NCBI GenBank assembly: GCA_021779665.1
Contig: JAJYAG010000048.1
Coordinates: forward strand, 1-38,936
Source: Bacteroidota bacterium
Lineage (GTDB): Bacteria > Bacteroidota > Bacteroidia > Bacteroidales > JAAUTT01
Length of the DNA: 38,936 nt
Reading direction: 5' to 3'
Shown: positions 28,460-36,385 of the stretch, one piece after another
How positions within the stretch are numbered: position 1 is the stretch's first letter
Layout: every line of letters starts with the position of its first letter
Program-made: the position numbers and the translations under genes
The notes under the pieces: generated by a model
The model's database searches: none
Seen by the model: the letters and a program-made list of their open reading frames with translations, nothing else
What the model was told of the DNA's origin: nothing

Positions 28460-29163
28460 ATAACAATAAGACCCGGAATTTCTTTTTTTGAATTTGCTTG
28501 ATCCCAAATATATTAAGTTAATGCCCTAAAGCTTCAAAGCTAATTACCAGTAAAGAACAGGGGCTGATTTTCACTATTAGAATGGGAATTGAAAGGCATA
28601 AAGTAAGGCCATTGAATCAGGATAGGAATTTATAAAATGAGCTCCATTGATTAGTTAACTTCAATTCCCCAATAACCCTCTTCAGATAAAACGAAGCTCA
28701 TTTACTCACCACTTAGAAGTCTTCAATACAACAGTATTGTCTTTGATTTTTCAAAAATTCTTCAGCCTCCTTACCCACCCTATTCCTTATGCCCGTTGTA
28801 TGCATGAACCTACATCCGCCACTGTCAATTCCTGCAGTAATTATTCCCCTAAATCTTTTTTCGGAGATTTTAGCCTGAAGTTTCTACCTGAATAGACCAA
28901 ACTAGATATTAACCGACTCAATCACCAACTGTTGTTTTCGATTTCACTTTTTAACCCCCTGATTGACACTAACAATTTATTGAACAAATTTATAAACCGG
29001 TTCACTTTGTTCTTCAAGGTCAGGCCCTGACGGGTTCACATAAAAATCTCCATCCCTCCTTTCATTCGGGTAGTATTTTTCTTATGAAACCTTGCAGCCC
29101 TTTTCACCTGGTTTAGGGCAAAGTTCAAAAATTAATTAATGTCTCACTTAAAAATTAAAAATT
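28460..29163. other. 704-base intergenic stretch between the Sus-like locus and ssb
   Basis: No convincing gene. It holds a short minus-strand open stretch at 28713-28883 (reading RFRGIITAGIDSGGCR near its start, then KEAEEFLKNQRQYC before the stop at 28713) with no upstream start codon except an internal ATG, which may be the tail of a decayed gene. It also holds a 13-base perfect palindrome GTCAGGCCCTGAC at 29019-29031, upstream of ssb. The last 100 bases before ssb are AT-rich, without a clear TAnnTTTG element or Shine-Dalgarno. Confidence 0.4.
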
Positions 29164-29481
29164 ATGAAATCTTTAAACAATGTAAAACTGATTGGACATG
29201 TTGGTCAAAACCCTGAAATGAATGAAGTTGCAGGTAGAAAAGTGTTAAACTTCAGCCTGGCTACAAACTACCAGAAAAAAGATGAAAAAGGCGAAAATCA
29301 AATTATAACTGACTGGCACAGAATTACAGCCTGGGGAAAAACTGCAGAATCAATGCATCAGCTGGTTAAAAAAGGATCCAGGCTCATGGTGGATGGATAT
29401 CTGAAGAACAGTTTACGTGAAGACAAATCCACCCAAACTTCAGTCGTAGTTGAAGATTTCGTAATGCTATCCAAAGAATAA
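29164..29481 (+). CDS. ssb: Single-stranded DNA-binding protein, short form
   Basis: 105-residue single OB-fold protein. It opens MKSLNNVKLIGHVGQNPEM, continues KVLNFSLATN (28-37) and DWHRITAWGKTAE (50-62), and ends with VVVEDFVMLSKE, the normal last strand of the SSB fold. The acidic C-terminal tail used by housekeeping SSB to recruit repair and replication partners is absent, so this is a plasmid- or element-type accessory SSB. It is preceded by an AT-rich leader without Shine-Dalgarno and followed three bases on by a strong hairpin. A decayed copy of its 3' half lies at 34042-34180. Confidence 0.92.
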   Translation: MKSLNNVKLIGHVGQNPEMNEVAGRKVLNFSLATNYQKKDEKGENQIITDWHRITAWGKTAESMHQLVKKGSRLMVDGYLKNSLREDKSTQTSVVVEDFVMLSKE

Positions 29482-29483
29482 GA

Positions 29484-29509
29484 AAAAGCCCCGCTTCCGC
29501 GGGGCTTTT
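29484..29509. terminator. Bidirectional intrinsic terminator after ssb and GH92
   Basis: AAAAGCCCCGC (29484-29494), loop TTCC, GCGGGGCTTTT (29499-29509): a perfect 11-bp GC-rich stem with A-run before and T-run after, so it can stop transcription from ssb (rightwards) and from GH92 (leftwards). Confidence 0.93.
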
Positions 29510-29514
29510 CATTT

Positions 29515-29580
29515 TTAAATAATCATCTCTGATGGAGCATAAGAATATCCCCAATAATCCATATTATCATCAATAGCCTT
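29515..29580 (-). pseudogene. Stub of a NADAR gene 3' end
   Basis: On the minus strand this reads AIDDN, then MDYWGYSYA, then, after a one-base shift, IRDDYLKMK. It matches the end of the intact NADAR protein at 34204-35070 (SIDDIS, NYYGYFLAA, VRDDYLRIK). The homology breaks off a few bases before the GH92 stop codon at 29589. A truncated, frameshifted remnant. Confidence 0.7.
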
Positions 29581-29588
29581 TGTCGTAA

Positions 29589-31751
29589 TTACTTTGTTGT
29601 TATCACCAGTTCTTTGCCCTTTTTCAAATCATTATGCTTCACAAAGTAACCATCAATCTTTTGGCCATCGTATGTGATGCTGCTGATCTTTTTTCCTGTA
29701 TTAATTTTCCTGATTGTAAACGGAGTGCCATCCATGTTAAAAACAACGCGGTCAAAAACAGGGACCGTAACTATGTATTCCGGGTCGGCAGGCGAAAAGG
29801 TGTATAATCCGATTGCATTAAACACATACCAGGCCGACAGTCCACCTGAATCGTCCATACCTGCATACGCAAGGCCTTCTTTACCCATATTGTAGTAATG
29901 CCTCATAATTGTATCGATTACTGCCTGAGCCTTTTCTTGTTTATCAACAAAATAATACATATATGGTATACCGTGATTGGGTTGATTACCATGACAATAC
30001 TGACCGATGAAGGTTGTAAAATTAGCCGCCTGGTAGCCTCCCCATGGAATTGTAAACAATGAATCTAGCTTTTGCTCGAAAGCTTTCCTATTTGGAAAAA
30101 GGTTGACAAGACCTGTTGGATCGTGTGGAGCGAAAAAAGTGGTTTGCCACCCTGTAGCTTCGCGGTACATATAAACATAATAAGGATAATCAGGATGAAA
30201 GGGGGTTACCCAGTCGCCATTATCAAACCGACCACGCATAAAGCCAGTAGAAGGGTCGAAAAGATTTTTCCAGTTACTTGTTCTTTTCATCAATATGTTG
30301 TAGTTATCCATATCACCCAGCTCTTTTGCCATTAGAGCCACAGCATAGTCATCGTAAGCATATTCCTGGGTTTTTGTAACAGATGCCTTCGCTTCGTCCA
30401 CTTCGGTTCCCGTAGTTGGTTTTGGAACCCTATTCTCGGCAATCCACCCTCTTTGGATATATTCATTGAGGTACGGCCGCACTTTACGGGGAGCCGAAGG
30501 CGTAGGGTCTTCGATGGTAGCATTGCGCAGCATATAGTGATAAGCACTATCGAGGTTATAATTTCGTAAACCACGCAGATACGAACCTGTAATGAATGGC
30601 AAGGCATGATCGCCATGGAAATAGGTGGGCAGGTAACCCGTGATTTGTGCCCGGTTGATCAGGGAGCTGATCACATCGTTTGTTACCTTAGGAGATATCA
30701 TTCCCAACAAAATCAGTTTATTTCTGTAATCATCCCATAGTGCGGGGGTGGTGTAATAATGATATCCCGTATTGACAACCTTGTGGCGTTGATCGGTAAA
30801 ATCGCCATCCACATCGCCACGGAGAGCTGGCCACAGAAACGAGCGATACAAACATGAGTAAAACGTCCGCTTTTCCTTCTCTGTTCCGCCGCTTACCATG
30901 ATTTTCGACAAAAGATTTTCCCAGGTTTTATCGGCTTCTCCGAGCACCTTTGCGAAAGATTTATTCATCATTTCCGCCTCCAGATTTTCCTTCGCATTTT
31001 CAACACTTACAAACGAAAAACCAATCTTCAGCTCAAGAGGCTCCTTTTTACCTGCAAAATTTATGATGGTAATTCTTTCTCTATTGCTCACAACAGAATC
31101 AGTACTTTCTATTTTGTGATTTGCCACAGCGTAGAAATATATTGCTTCGCCGCCACCCTGAGAGCCTGAGAAAACATTTTCGCTTTCCTTTTTGAAGCTG
31201 AATTGCACACCGGGCCGCCTGCTGTTCATCCGCGACAGGTTGAGTAACAGTCGTTTTTGGGCATTAGGCTTATAGGTGAATTTGTGAAAGGCACAACGCA
31301 ACGTGGAGGTCATTTCGGCATTTATACCGTAACGTTTAAGGTAAACCTGATAATAACCGGGCCTTGCGGACTCTTTATCGTGACTGTAGCCGGAATGATA
31401 ATTATTTGCAGTAATACCACCAGTAAAGGGAAGAATGGGTACATGCCCGAGGTTCCAATGGCCCATACTCGTATGAAAAAAAGCAAAGATAACTGTATCT
31501 TCATACTGGTAACCGGCACCGCTGCCAAACTGGGTCACAGGAGTTACCTGCACCATAGCGTTGGGTAGTGATGCTCCGGGGAACACTTCCGCCCCCCAAG
31601 ACCTGCCGGTAGGTTTGTAACCCAGATCTGTACTGTCCCATAAAGTGGCTGTTCCCACAAGCGGATTTACATATTGGGTGAGCGGTTTTTGAGCCTGCAA
31701 ACAGGTTAATACCATTAAAAGTGCACCAATGATAATATTTCTTTTCATCAT
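29589..31751 (-). CDS. GH92 family exo-alpha-mannosidase, divergent
   Basis: 720-residue exported GH92 enzyme; signal peptide 1-20 (ends LQAQ). Family marks: YVNPLVGT at 27-34, VFPGASLPNAMVQVTP at 56-71, REATGWQTTFFAPHDPTGL from 530 (E531 at the general-acid place), HGNQPNHGIPYMYYF at 587-601, and GMDDSGGLSAWYVF at 631-644, whose acidic residues sit where the calcium-linked base acts. GH92 enzymes are calcium-dependent inverting mannosidases. Some usual motifs differ: the common WDTYR-HPL segment reads LWDDYRNKLILL (339-350), so this is a separate clade and linkage preference should not be assumed. It follows GH97 by 134 bases and ends beside the NADAR stub and the shared terminator. Confidence 0.93.
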   Translation of the reverse strand: MMKRNIIIGALLMVLTCLQAQKPLTQYVNPLVGTATLWDSTDLGYKPTGRSWGAEVFPGASLPNAMVQVTPVTQFGSGAGYQYEDTVIFAFFHTSMGHWNLGHVPILPFTGGITANNYHSGYSHDKESARPGYYQVYLKRYGINAEMTSTLRCAFHKFTYKPNAQKRLLLNLSRMNSRRPGVQFSFKKESENVFSGSQGGGEAIYFYAVANHKIESTDSVVSNRERITIINFAGKKEPLELKIGFSFVSVENAKENLEAEMMNKSFAKVLGEADKTWENLLSKIMVSGGTEKEKRTFYSCLYRSFLWPALRGDVDGDFTDQRHKVVNTGYHYYTTPALWDDYRNKLILLGMISPKVTNDVISSLINRAQITGYLPTYFHGDHALPFITGSYLRGLRNYNLDSAYHYMLRNATIEDPTPSAPRKVRPYLNEYIQRGWIAENRVPKPTTGTEVDEAKASVTKTQEYAYDDYAVALMAKELGDMDNYNILMKRTSNWKNLFDPSTGFMRGRFDNGDWVTPFHPDYPYYVYMYREATGWQTTFFAPHDPTGLVNLFPNRKAFEQKLDSLFTIPWGGYQAANFTTFIGQYCHGNQPNHGIPYMYYFVDKQEKAQAVIDTIMRHYYNMGKEGLAYAGMDDSGGLSAWYVFNAIGLYTFSPADPEYIVTVPVFDRVVFNMDGTPFTIRKINTGKKISSITYDGQKIDGYFVKHNDLKKGKELVITTK

Positions 31752-31885
31752 GAATTTTGTTAATTATTACCTACAATTGAAAATAGTATGATTCCATCTC
31801 ATTGCTGCAAACACTTGTAAAGCCCAATAAATATGATCATCTATATTTTCTGTTTCTTTTATTAAAAGAGAGTTTCATAAGTTTG

Positions 31886-33841
31886 TCATTTCAAGACTGC
31901 TGCAAAACCTCCATTGCGAACCATCCGGACTGAAATTTTATCACCTTTTTTAACATTATATTCTTTCTTTCTATAATCGGCAGCCTGACGCCCTGCATTT
32001 ATTCCGTCCTCAAAAGCAACTACTTGATAGGTTCTGTTTTCGTCCAGAAAACTTAAATCCAAATCAACAACACGGACTTTCTCCAATCCATTTGTCATTC
32101 CTCCTATAAACCATTGATTGCCTCTGCGTTTGGCCACAATTACACATTTACCAGCTTCGGCATACAGCGCTTTGGTTTCATCCCAAGTTACAGGTACCTT
32201 TGTAATGAATTCGGTACACTCGCGTTCACGATAATAATTAAACGGATTATCAGCCAACATCTGCAGCCCACTTTCGAAAATTATAAATGTAGACATTTGG
32301 AAACAACGGGTGCCGGTACCAACAGGTTTAATGCGTGTGTAGCCTAGGTTTTCCGGTTGTGCATTTAACATGGCTCCGGGAGTAAAGTCCATAGGTCCAA
32401 CAACATTACGAACAAATGGTAGGTAAAGGCTGTTGTCAGGCTTACAATTTCCGCCTTGTTCAAGTCCAAGAACACCTTCGTACGACAAAACATTTGGATA
32501 AGCACGTTCCAGACCTGCAGGCTTAAATGCTCCATGAAAATCAACAATAATTTTATACTTAGCAGCTTCTTTGGCTACACGTTCGTAATAATTTACCATC
32601 CACTGATCACTACGGTCCATAAAATCGATCTTAACACCTGCTATTCCCCATTCACTAAAAGTTTTGAAAACAGTTTCGAGATTCTTTTCAACAGTAAGCC
32701 AGGTGAGCCAAAGGATAATTTTTACATTTTTCTGATTACCGTATTTTATAAGTTCATGAAGATCAATGGTCGGATTTGGGGTAAATGGATCAATAGTTGA
32801 TTTTGCCCAGCCTTCGTCCATAATGATGTATTTCATACCAAATGTGGATGCAAAGTCGATATAATACTTATATGAATTCAGATTATAACCCGATTCAAAA
32901 TCGACACCATACAAAGCAGCATCGTGCCACCATTCCCAACTTACCTGACCAGGTTTTACCCAGCTTACATCACCAATTTTATTGGGGCTCGATAATTTAA
33001 AAATCATATCATCTCCAATCAGCTCTTTATCATCTTTGGTAATTAAAAAAGTTCTCCAAGGAAACGACCGTTTACCATTGGTTTGGGTAATATAATCAGC
33101 TTCTTTAAGTATTTTTAGGCTCCGGTCGCCATCTTCGCCAAATTCCAGTGGAACTTTTGGAAAAGTTGCCTGTAAGCCATTTCCACCCATACCTTTCAGA
33201 AACATGGCAGGATAATCATACAAGTCAGCTTCTGAAACAAGAATTTTATAGGTTTTTTGAGCATCAATCAATACAGGTAAATTGGCAATTGCATCGCCTG
33301 TTTTGTATTCGCTGGTTTTAAGATGTGTATACCTGCTCTCGTACGAAGTTTTAAATGAGCGATTCTGTTGCATGTGTACGAGGTTATCGCCATTAAAATT
33401 CAATATAAAGTTTTCGTCTTTAACAATTACATCCTTATCCTTATTAGTAATAAACCGGTATGCAATCCCCGAATTATAAGCCCGGAACTCGACTGAGAAG
33501 TTGTTTTTGAAATTTAAAATAAGCGTATTACAGTTGTTGTTTATTATAGCATTTTTAAATGGGATTTCGCGATGAATCTGTTCTTTTATAGTACTTTCCT
33601 TTTTACTTATCAGCTTTGGAGCCACACCTAATGTTTCGTTATCGAGCTGAAGAGATAATGCACAGTTTTTTAACAAGGTATCACTGTTATAAATCACCGT
33701 ATAGTTTATGTTATTCTTAAATTCAATGGCAACTCTGATCTGGCCATTAGGCGATTTTATTTCTGCCCTTTGGGCTATGATCGGGATAGAGATAAACATA
33801 ATCAGCTGAATCGCGGGTAAAATAAATTTAAAGTGTTTCAT
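31886..33841 (-). CDS. GH97 family alpha-glycosidase
   Basis: 651-residue exported enzyme. Start set at the ATG at 33839-33841 (MKHFKFILPAIQLIMF), which gives a clean signal peptide ending IIAQ at 24; the open frame extends 22 codons to 33907 but those residues do not look like a signal. N-terminal beta-sandwich 25-290 begins EIKSPNGQI; the catalytic barrel carries SWEWWHDAALYGVDF (301-315), YIIMDEGWAK, GVKIDFMDRSDQ with D406, and SYEGVLGLEQ with E455 and E461. An aspartate at D406 with a glutamate 55 residues on (E461) matches the retaining alpha-galactosidase-type members as I recall them; inverting SusB-type glucosidases lack that aspartate. So alpha-galactosidase-like activity is the better guess. 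It is first in a two-gene unit with GH92. Confidence 0.94.
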   Translation of the reverse strand: MKHFKFILPAIQLIMFISIPIIAQRAEIKSPNGQIRVAIEFKNNINYTVIYNSDTLLKNCALSLQLDNETLGVAPKLISKKESTIKEQIHREIPFKNAIINNNCNTLILNFKNNFSVEFRAYNSGIAYRFITNKDKDVIVKDENFILNFNGDNLVHMQQNRSFKTSYESRYTHLKTSEYKTGDAIANLPVLIDAQKTYKILVSEADLYDYPAMFLKGMGGNGLQATFPKVPLEFGEDGDRSLKILKEADYITQTNGKRSFPWRTFLITKDDKELIGDDMIFKLSSPNKIGDVSWVKPGQVSWEWWHDAALYGVDFESGYNLNSYKYYIDFASTFGMKYIIMDEGWAKSTIDPFTPNPTIDLHELIKYGNQKNVKIILWLTWLTVEKNLETVFKTFSEWGIAGVKIDFMDRSDQWMVNYYERVAKEAAKYKIIVDFHGAFKPAGLERAYPNVLSYEGVLGLEQGGNCKPDNSLYLPFVRNVVGPMDFTPGAMLNAQPENLGYTRIKPVGTGTRCFQMSTFIIFESGLQMLADNPFNYYRERECTEFITKVPVTWDETKALYAEAGKCVIVAKRRGNQWFIGGMTNGLEKVRVVDLDLSFLDENRTYQVVAFEDGINAGRQAADYRKKEYNVKKGDKISVRMVRNGGFAAVLK

Positions 33842-33912
33842 GTAATTGTATCTTGTTTTAAGTTGAAATAATATTTTTATCCGGGTCAAATTTTTCAGGT
33901 TTGCCATCCCAA

Positions 33913-33946
33913 AGTTTACAAAAAAATGTAAACTAGCGATAACGTC
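33913..33946. promoter_or_regulatory. Candidate operator upstream of GH97: AGTTTAC palindrome plus CGATAACGTC
   Basis: AGTTTAC (33913-33919), 8-base spacer, GTAAACT (33928-33934) is a perfect 7-bp inverted repeat about 72 bases before the GH97 start, a size fitting a dimeric repressor or activator. Two bases later CGATAACGTC (33937-33946) repeats exactly the 10-mer seen at 5569-5578 before the DUF1080 gene. No TAnnTTTG element is clear here. Confidence 0.4.
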
Positions 33947-34041
33947 TTTAATTTAAAAGAACAAGTTGATATGAACCTTTGCTCTTTTTTCTATCATCTA
34001 CAACCACCTACTCAATTTAAACTATCATATACTGTTAAATG

Positions 34042-34180
34042 GCAGAATCAATGCATTAGCTGGTTAAAAAAGGATCTCGGCTAATGGTGGATGGATACCC
34101 TGAAGAACAGTGTCCGGGAAGACAAATCAACCCAAACTTCAGTGGTAGTTGAAGATTTTGTAATGCTCTTTAAAGAATAA
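34042..34180 (+). pseudogene. ssb: Decayed ssb copy (5' truncated, stop codon, frameshift)
   Basis: The stretch aligns base for base with codons 61-105 of the intact ssb at 29164-29481. A CAG codon has become TAG (34057-34059), and one extra C at about 34099 shifts the frame; after it the frame recovers as KNSVREDKSTQTSVVVEDF and ends in the same TAA. No 5' half is present: upstream of 34042 the similarity stops. Most remaining differences are silent, which suggests that the copy was functional for some time before it decayed. Confidence 0.9.
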
Positions 34181-34213
34181 AATGAGCCCCGCCGAAGCGG
34201 GGCTCATTTTATT
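34176..34213. terminator. 17-bp perfect bidirectional terminator overlapping the NADAR stop
   Basis: AATAAAATGAGCCCCGC (34176-34192), loop CGAA, and its exact reverse complement (34197-34213). The NADAR stop codon (34204-34206 read on the minus strand) lies inside the right arm. Compared with the homologous terminator at 29484-29509, the outer stem bases differ on both arms in a way that keeps pairing. Confidence 0.92.
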
Positions 34214-35070
34214 CTTAAATAATCATCTCTTACGGCAGCAAGAAAATATCCATAATAATTATGGCCTTTCCAGCTGTTACTGATATCGTCTATAGAATCT
34301 GTTTCACAAAATCCAGTTCCAAGGTACAAATCCACAGAATTGTTATAAATAAACACTCCTTCACGCGTCGCAATTAACTGTTCCATACATGATGGATTCT
34401 GTAAAAACCGGCAGTTAATACCATTATAAATAACCTTATAACTATTTTCAAACCACAATTCTACATGAGAATTTTTTAGAATCATTTCAACTTTCTTTCC
34501 TTGAGCTATATCCCATTCCCTTAAAATAAATTTGGCCAGATCTCGCTGGTTTTGAACTAAAGCTCTGGAGTATAAATAATACTGTTGAATAGAGTGAAAT
34601 TCTCTTCCATTCACCATAAAGTTTGCTTGATATGTAGGAGAAAAAAGAGTCCCATCGGAAATAAAAACAAACTTTTCGTACCTCTTTTCCTTCACTTGAG
34701 TAAGAGCGGACCAATACAAATTGTTCTCAGCAACATTGGCATTACGCAGTTTTGCATCTAAAACATCCTGAATTCTATTGGGATCTTCCCTGAAATATTC
34801 CAAATTACTCTCATCATTATAAAAAGCACGAATGGAAAGAACTTCCTTTGAACGGTCACCATTGGAAGATATTCGTACAATAAAGGGATCATGATTATGT
34901 ATTTTTATATATAAAACTGCAATAGGATATCCATCCTTTTTGTGATTGAATGAATAGCGAATGGTGGTTCCGGTCTTCGATATTAATTCTCCAAAATCAG
35001 CACAAATTTTTGAACTGTTTAATTCGAATTTCCTGAGATATTGACCAAGATGAAACAGCAGATCATCCAT
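34204..35070 (-). CDS. NADAR-domain protein (YbiA-like) with N-terminal extension
   Basis: 288-residue cytosolic protein. The C-terminal part (about 133-285) follows the NADAR pattern: FSPTYQANFMVNGREFHSIQ (143-162) then QYYLYSRAL, FLQNPSCMEQLIAT (222-235), DLYLGTGF (247-254) and KGHNYYGYFLAAVRDDYL (268-285). NADAR proteins are N-glycosidases acting on ADP-ribose-type or riboflavin-precursor substrates; some remove ADP-ribose from guanine in DNA. Two usual residues differ: the Glu of the V-E-H-Y motif is Gln162 here, and the Trp of D-x-x-W-G-x-G is Leu250. The first 130 residues are mixed alpha/beta and unrecognised. It is convergent with an ssb remnant through a shared terminator. Family call is by motif reading only. 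Confidence 0.72.
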   Translation of the reverse strand: MDDLLFHLGQYLRKFELNSSKICADFGELISKTGTTIRYSFNHKKDGYPIAVLYIKIHNHDPFIVRISSNGDRSKEVLSIRAFYNDESNLEYFREDPNRIQDVLDAKLRNANVAENNLYWSALTQVKEKRYEKFVFISDGTLFSPTYQANFMVNGREFHSIQQYYLYSRALVQNQRDLAKFILREWDIAQGKKVEMILKNSHVELWFENSYKVIYNGINCRFLQNPSCMEQLIATREGVFIYNNSVDLYLGTGFCETDSIDDISNSWKGHNYYGYFLAAVRDDYLRIK

Positions 35071-35462
35071 TATGAGAAAGTTTATTAATAATCATATATT
35101 CAAATATATAAAAAATTTTGCAACAAAATTATTGTTTTCATAAGGGTACCCCCCTGCCCTATTATGATGGTCACTACATTCTCCTGGGTTTGCAAATATT
35201 TTTATATTGAATCATTGATCATTACCGCTTCCATACATGTATACATAAATATTTGTATAAATGTATGCGTGTAGTATTGTATATTTGTATACATGTATAT
35301 AAATATGCAATAGCATTTTTATTTATGTATATTTATATTTATGTTTGTATTTATTTTTATATTTTTGTATATATGTATTTATGCCTTTATATTTTTATGT
35401 AATTATATATTTTTGCATGTATATTTTAATTTTTATATATATTTGTGTATAAATGTATTTTT
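35071..35462. other. AT-rich tract upstream of parA, possible unwinding region
   Basis: No gene. From about 35200 the plus strand is nearly all T and A, with recurring variants of TTTATATTTTTGTAT, as expected for a DNA-unwinding element or a bent centromere flank. Two copies of the palindrome ATACATGTAT occur at 35233-35242 and 35289-35298; their half-site ATACAT is also inside each unit of the 16-base array that follows. GGGTACCC at 35144-35151 is the only GC-rich palindrome. Confidence 0.5.
35412..35445 (+). promoter_or_regulatory. Candidate parA promoter (TTTG, 22 bases, TATATTTG)
   Basis: TTTG at 35412-35415 and TATATTTG at 35438-35445 fit the Bacteroidota -33/-7 pattern, with a transcription start expected near 35452, just before the 16-base repeats. 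The tract is so AT-rich that chance matches are likely; another TATATTTG lies at 35280-35287. Confidence 0.3.
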
Positions 35463-35590
35463 AAAGTTTTGCATACATAAAGTTTTGCATACATAAAGTT
35501 TTGCATACATAAAGTTTTGCATACATAAAGTTTTGCATACATAAAGTTTTGCATACATAAAGTTTTGCATACATAAAGTTTTGCATACAT
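35463..35590 (+). repeat. Eight perfect tandem copies of a 16-base repeat (iteron or partition site)
   Basis: The unit AAAGTTTTGCATACAT is repeated eight times without a single mismatch or spacer, ending 30 bases before the parA ATG. Tandem arrays of this kind beside parA usually serve as the centromere bound by the ParB-like partner and as the operator for the par operon; some are replication iterons. Sixteen bases is about one and a half helical turns, so successive sites face opposite sides of the DNA. Not CRISPR: no spacers. Confidence 0.9.
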
Positions 35591-35620
35591 AATTGTATTA
35601 ATGAATATATAAATAAAGAA

Positions 35621-36382
35621 ATGGGTTTATTAATTTCAATTGCTAATCAAAAGGGTGGGGTAGGGAAGTCAACCTTAACAAATGTTTTGGCTAATTACAT
35701 TTTCAGCAAAACAAAGAAATCAGTTGTTGTAGTAGATGGCGATTATCTCCAGGAATCATTAACAGGATTGCGTAACGATGAATTGAAGAAATTCCTGAAT
35801 GGTGTTAAATATGTGTCAGAATCTAATGGTATTGAATTTACAGAGGAACTTAAAAATTCCTATGAGGAGCAGTTCAATGACCGTTGTTACCCAATTGTAA
35901 CCCGGGATCCGCAAACTATTACCCAAAGCCTTGTAGATTTCAGAGACAAATTTGATGTTGTTTTGGTAGACCTGCCCGGAAACCTCTCTGCTGAAGGTGT
36001 TATTGGTGTTTATGTTACTTTCGATCTGATTATTGTCCCAACTGATCTAACATTTAAGGACCTGGATTCTACACGGAGGTTTCTTGCAATGTACGACAGC
36101 AGGGTGAAACCTATCCGAAACATGAATAAACTTCCCTGTAACCTATATGGTGTTTTTAACAAAGTAAAAGTGAATACCCTCGAATTTAAAGACCGTCAGG
36201 AGAAAATAGAGGAACATAATATCAAAATTCCTTTTATGAAATCATATATCACAGAGACAAACCGGTTAAAAAGGGATGATTCATCCATTGAGATGGTTTC
36301 TCTCGATGGCCTTAAGAATGATAAAATGGTAGAGAATTTCTGCAAAGAGATCATGGATTTAATTAAAAAAATATCGAATTAA
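35621..36382 (+). CDS. parA: ParA-family partition ATPase
   Basis: 253-residue deviant Walker ATPase. Walker A is NQKGGVGKST at 9-18 with the signature lysine K11; the VVVVDGDYLQESLTGL segment (35-50) follows; the switch II-like VVLVDLPGN is near 112-120 and VPTDLTFKDLDSTRRF further on. No N-terminal DNA-binding domain, so it is of the small ParA type, in which the partner protein does the operator binding. It uses ATP to move and space plasmid copies over the nucleoid. The array directly upstream and the partner gene 3 bases downstream make a complete par locus. Confidence 0.94.
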   Translation: MGLLISIANQKGGVGKSTLTNVLANYIFSKTKKSVVVVDGDYLQESLTGLRNDELKKFLNGVKYVSESNGIEFTEELKNSYEEQFNDRCYPIVTRDPQTITQSLVDFRDKFDVVLVDLPGNLSAEGVIGVYVTFDLIIVPTDLTFKDLDSTRRFLAMYDSRVKPIRNMNKLPCNLYGVFNKVKVNTLEFKDRQEKIEEHNIKIPFMKSYITETNRLKRDDSSIEMVSLDGLKNDKMVENFCKEIMDLIKKISN

Positions 36383-36385
36383 ACT

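Larger units (their letters stand above)
29344..29580. repeat. Left copy of an imperfect direct repeat (ssb 3' half, terminator, NADAR 3' end)
   Basis: This stretch aligns in the same orientation with 34042-34277. It contains the intact 3' half of ssb, its terminator and a stub of a minus-strand NADAR gene. GH92 and GH97 lie exactly between the two copies. Differences are mostly third-position changes plus small indels, so the copies are old paralogues and not a fresh duplication. Confidence 0.8.
34042..34277. repeat. Right copy of the imperfect direct repeat
   Basis: Counterpart of 29344-29580 in the same orientation, about 4.7 kb away: ssb remnant, terminator, then the 3' end of the intact NADAR gene. 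Defines the right border of the GH92-GH97 segment. Confidence 0.8.

Noticed and set aside
33842-33907. Longer start of the GH97 protein
   Set aside because: The extra 22 residues come before a complete signal peptide starting MKHFKFILP.
34204-35070. NADAR gene as the antitoxin of a DarT-type toxin-antitoxin pair
   Set aside because: No ADP-ribosyltransferase gene is next to it in the window; the neighbours are ssb remnant and the par region.
35463-35590. CRISPR array
   Set aside because: The repeats are head to tail without spacers, only 16 bases long, and no cas gene is in the window.
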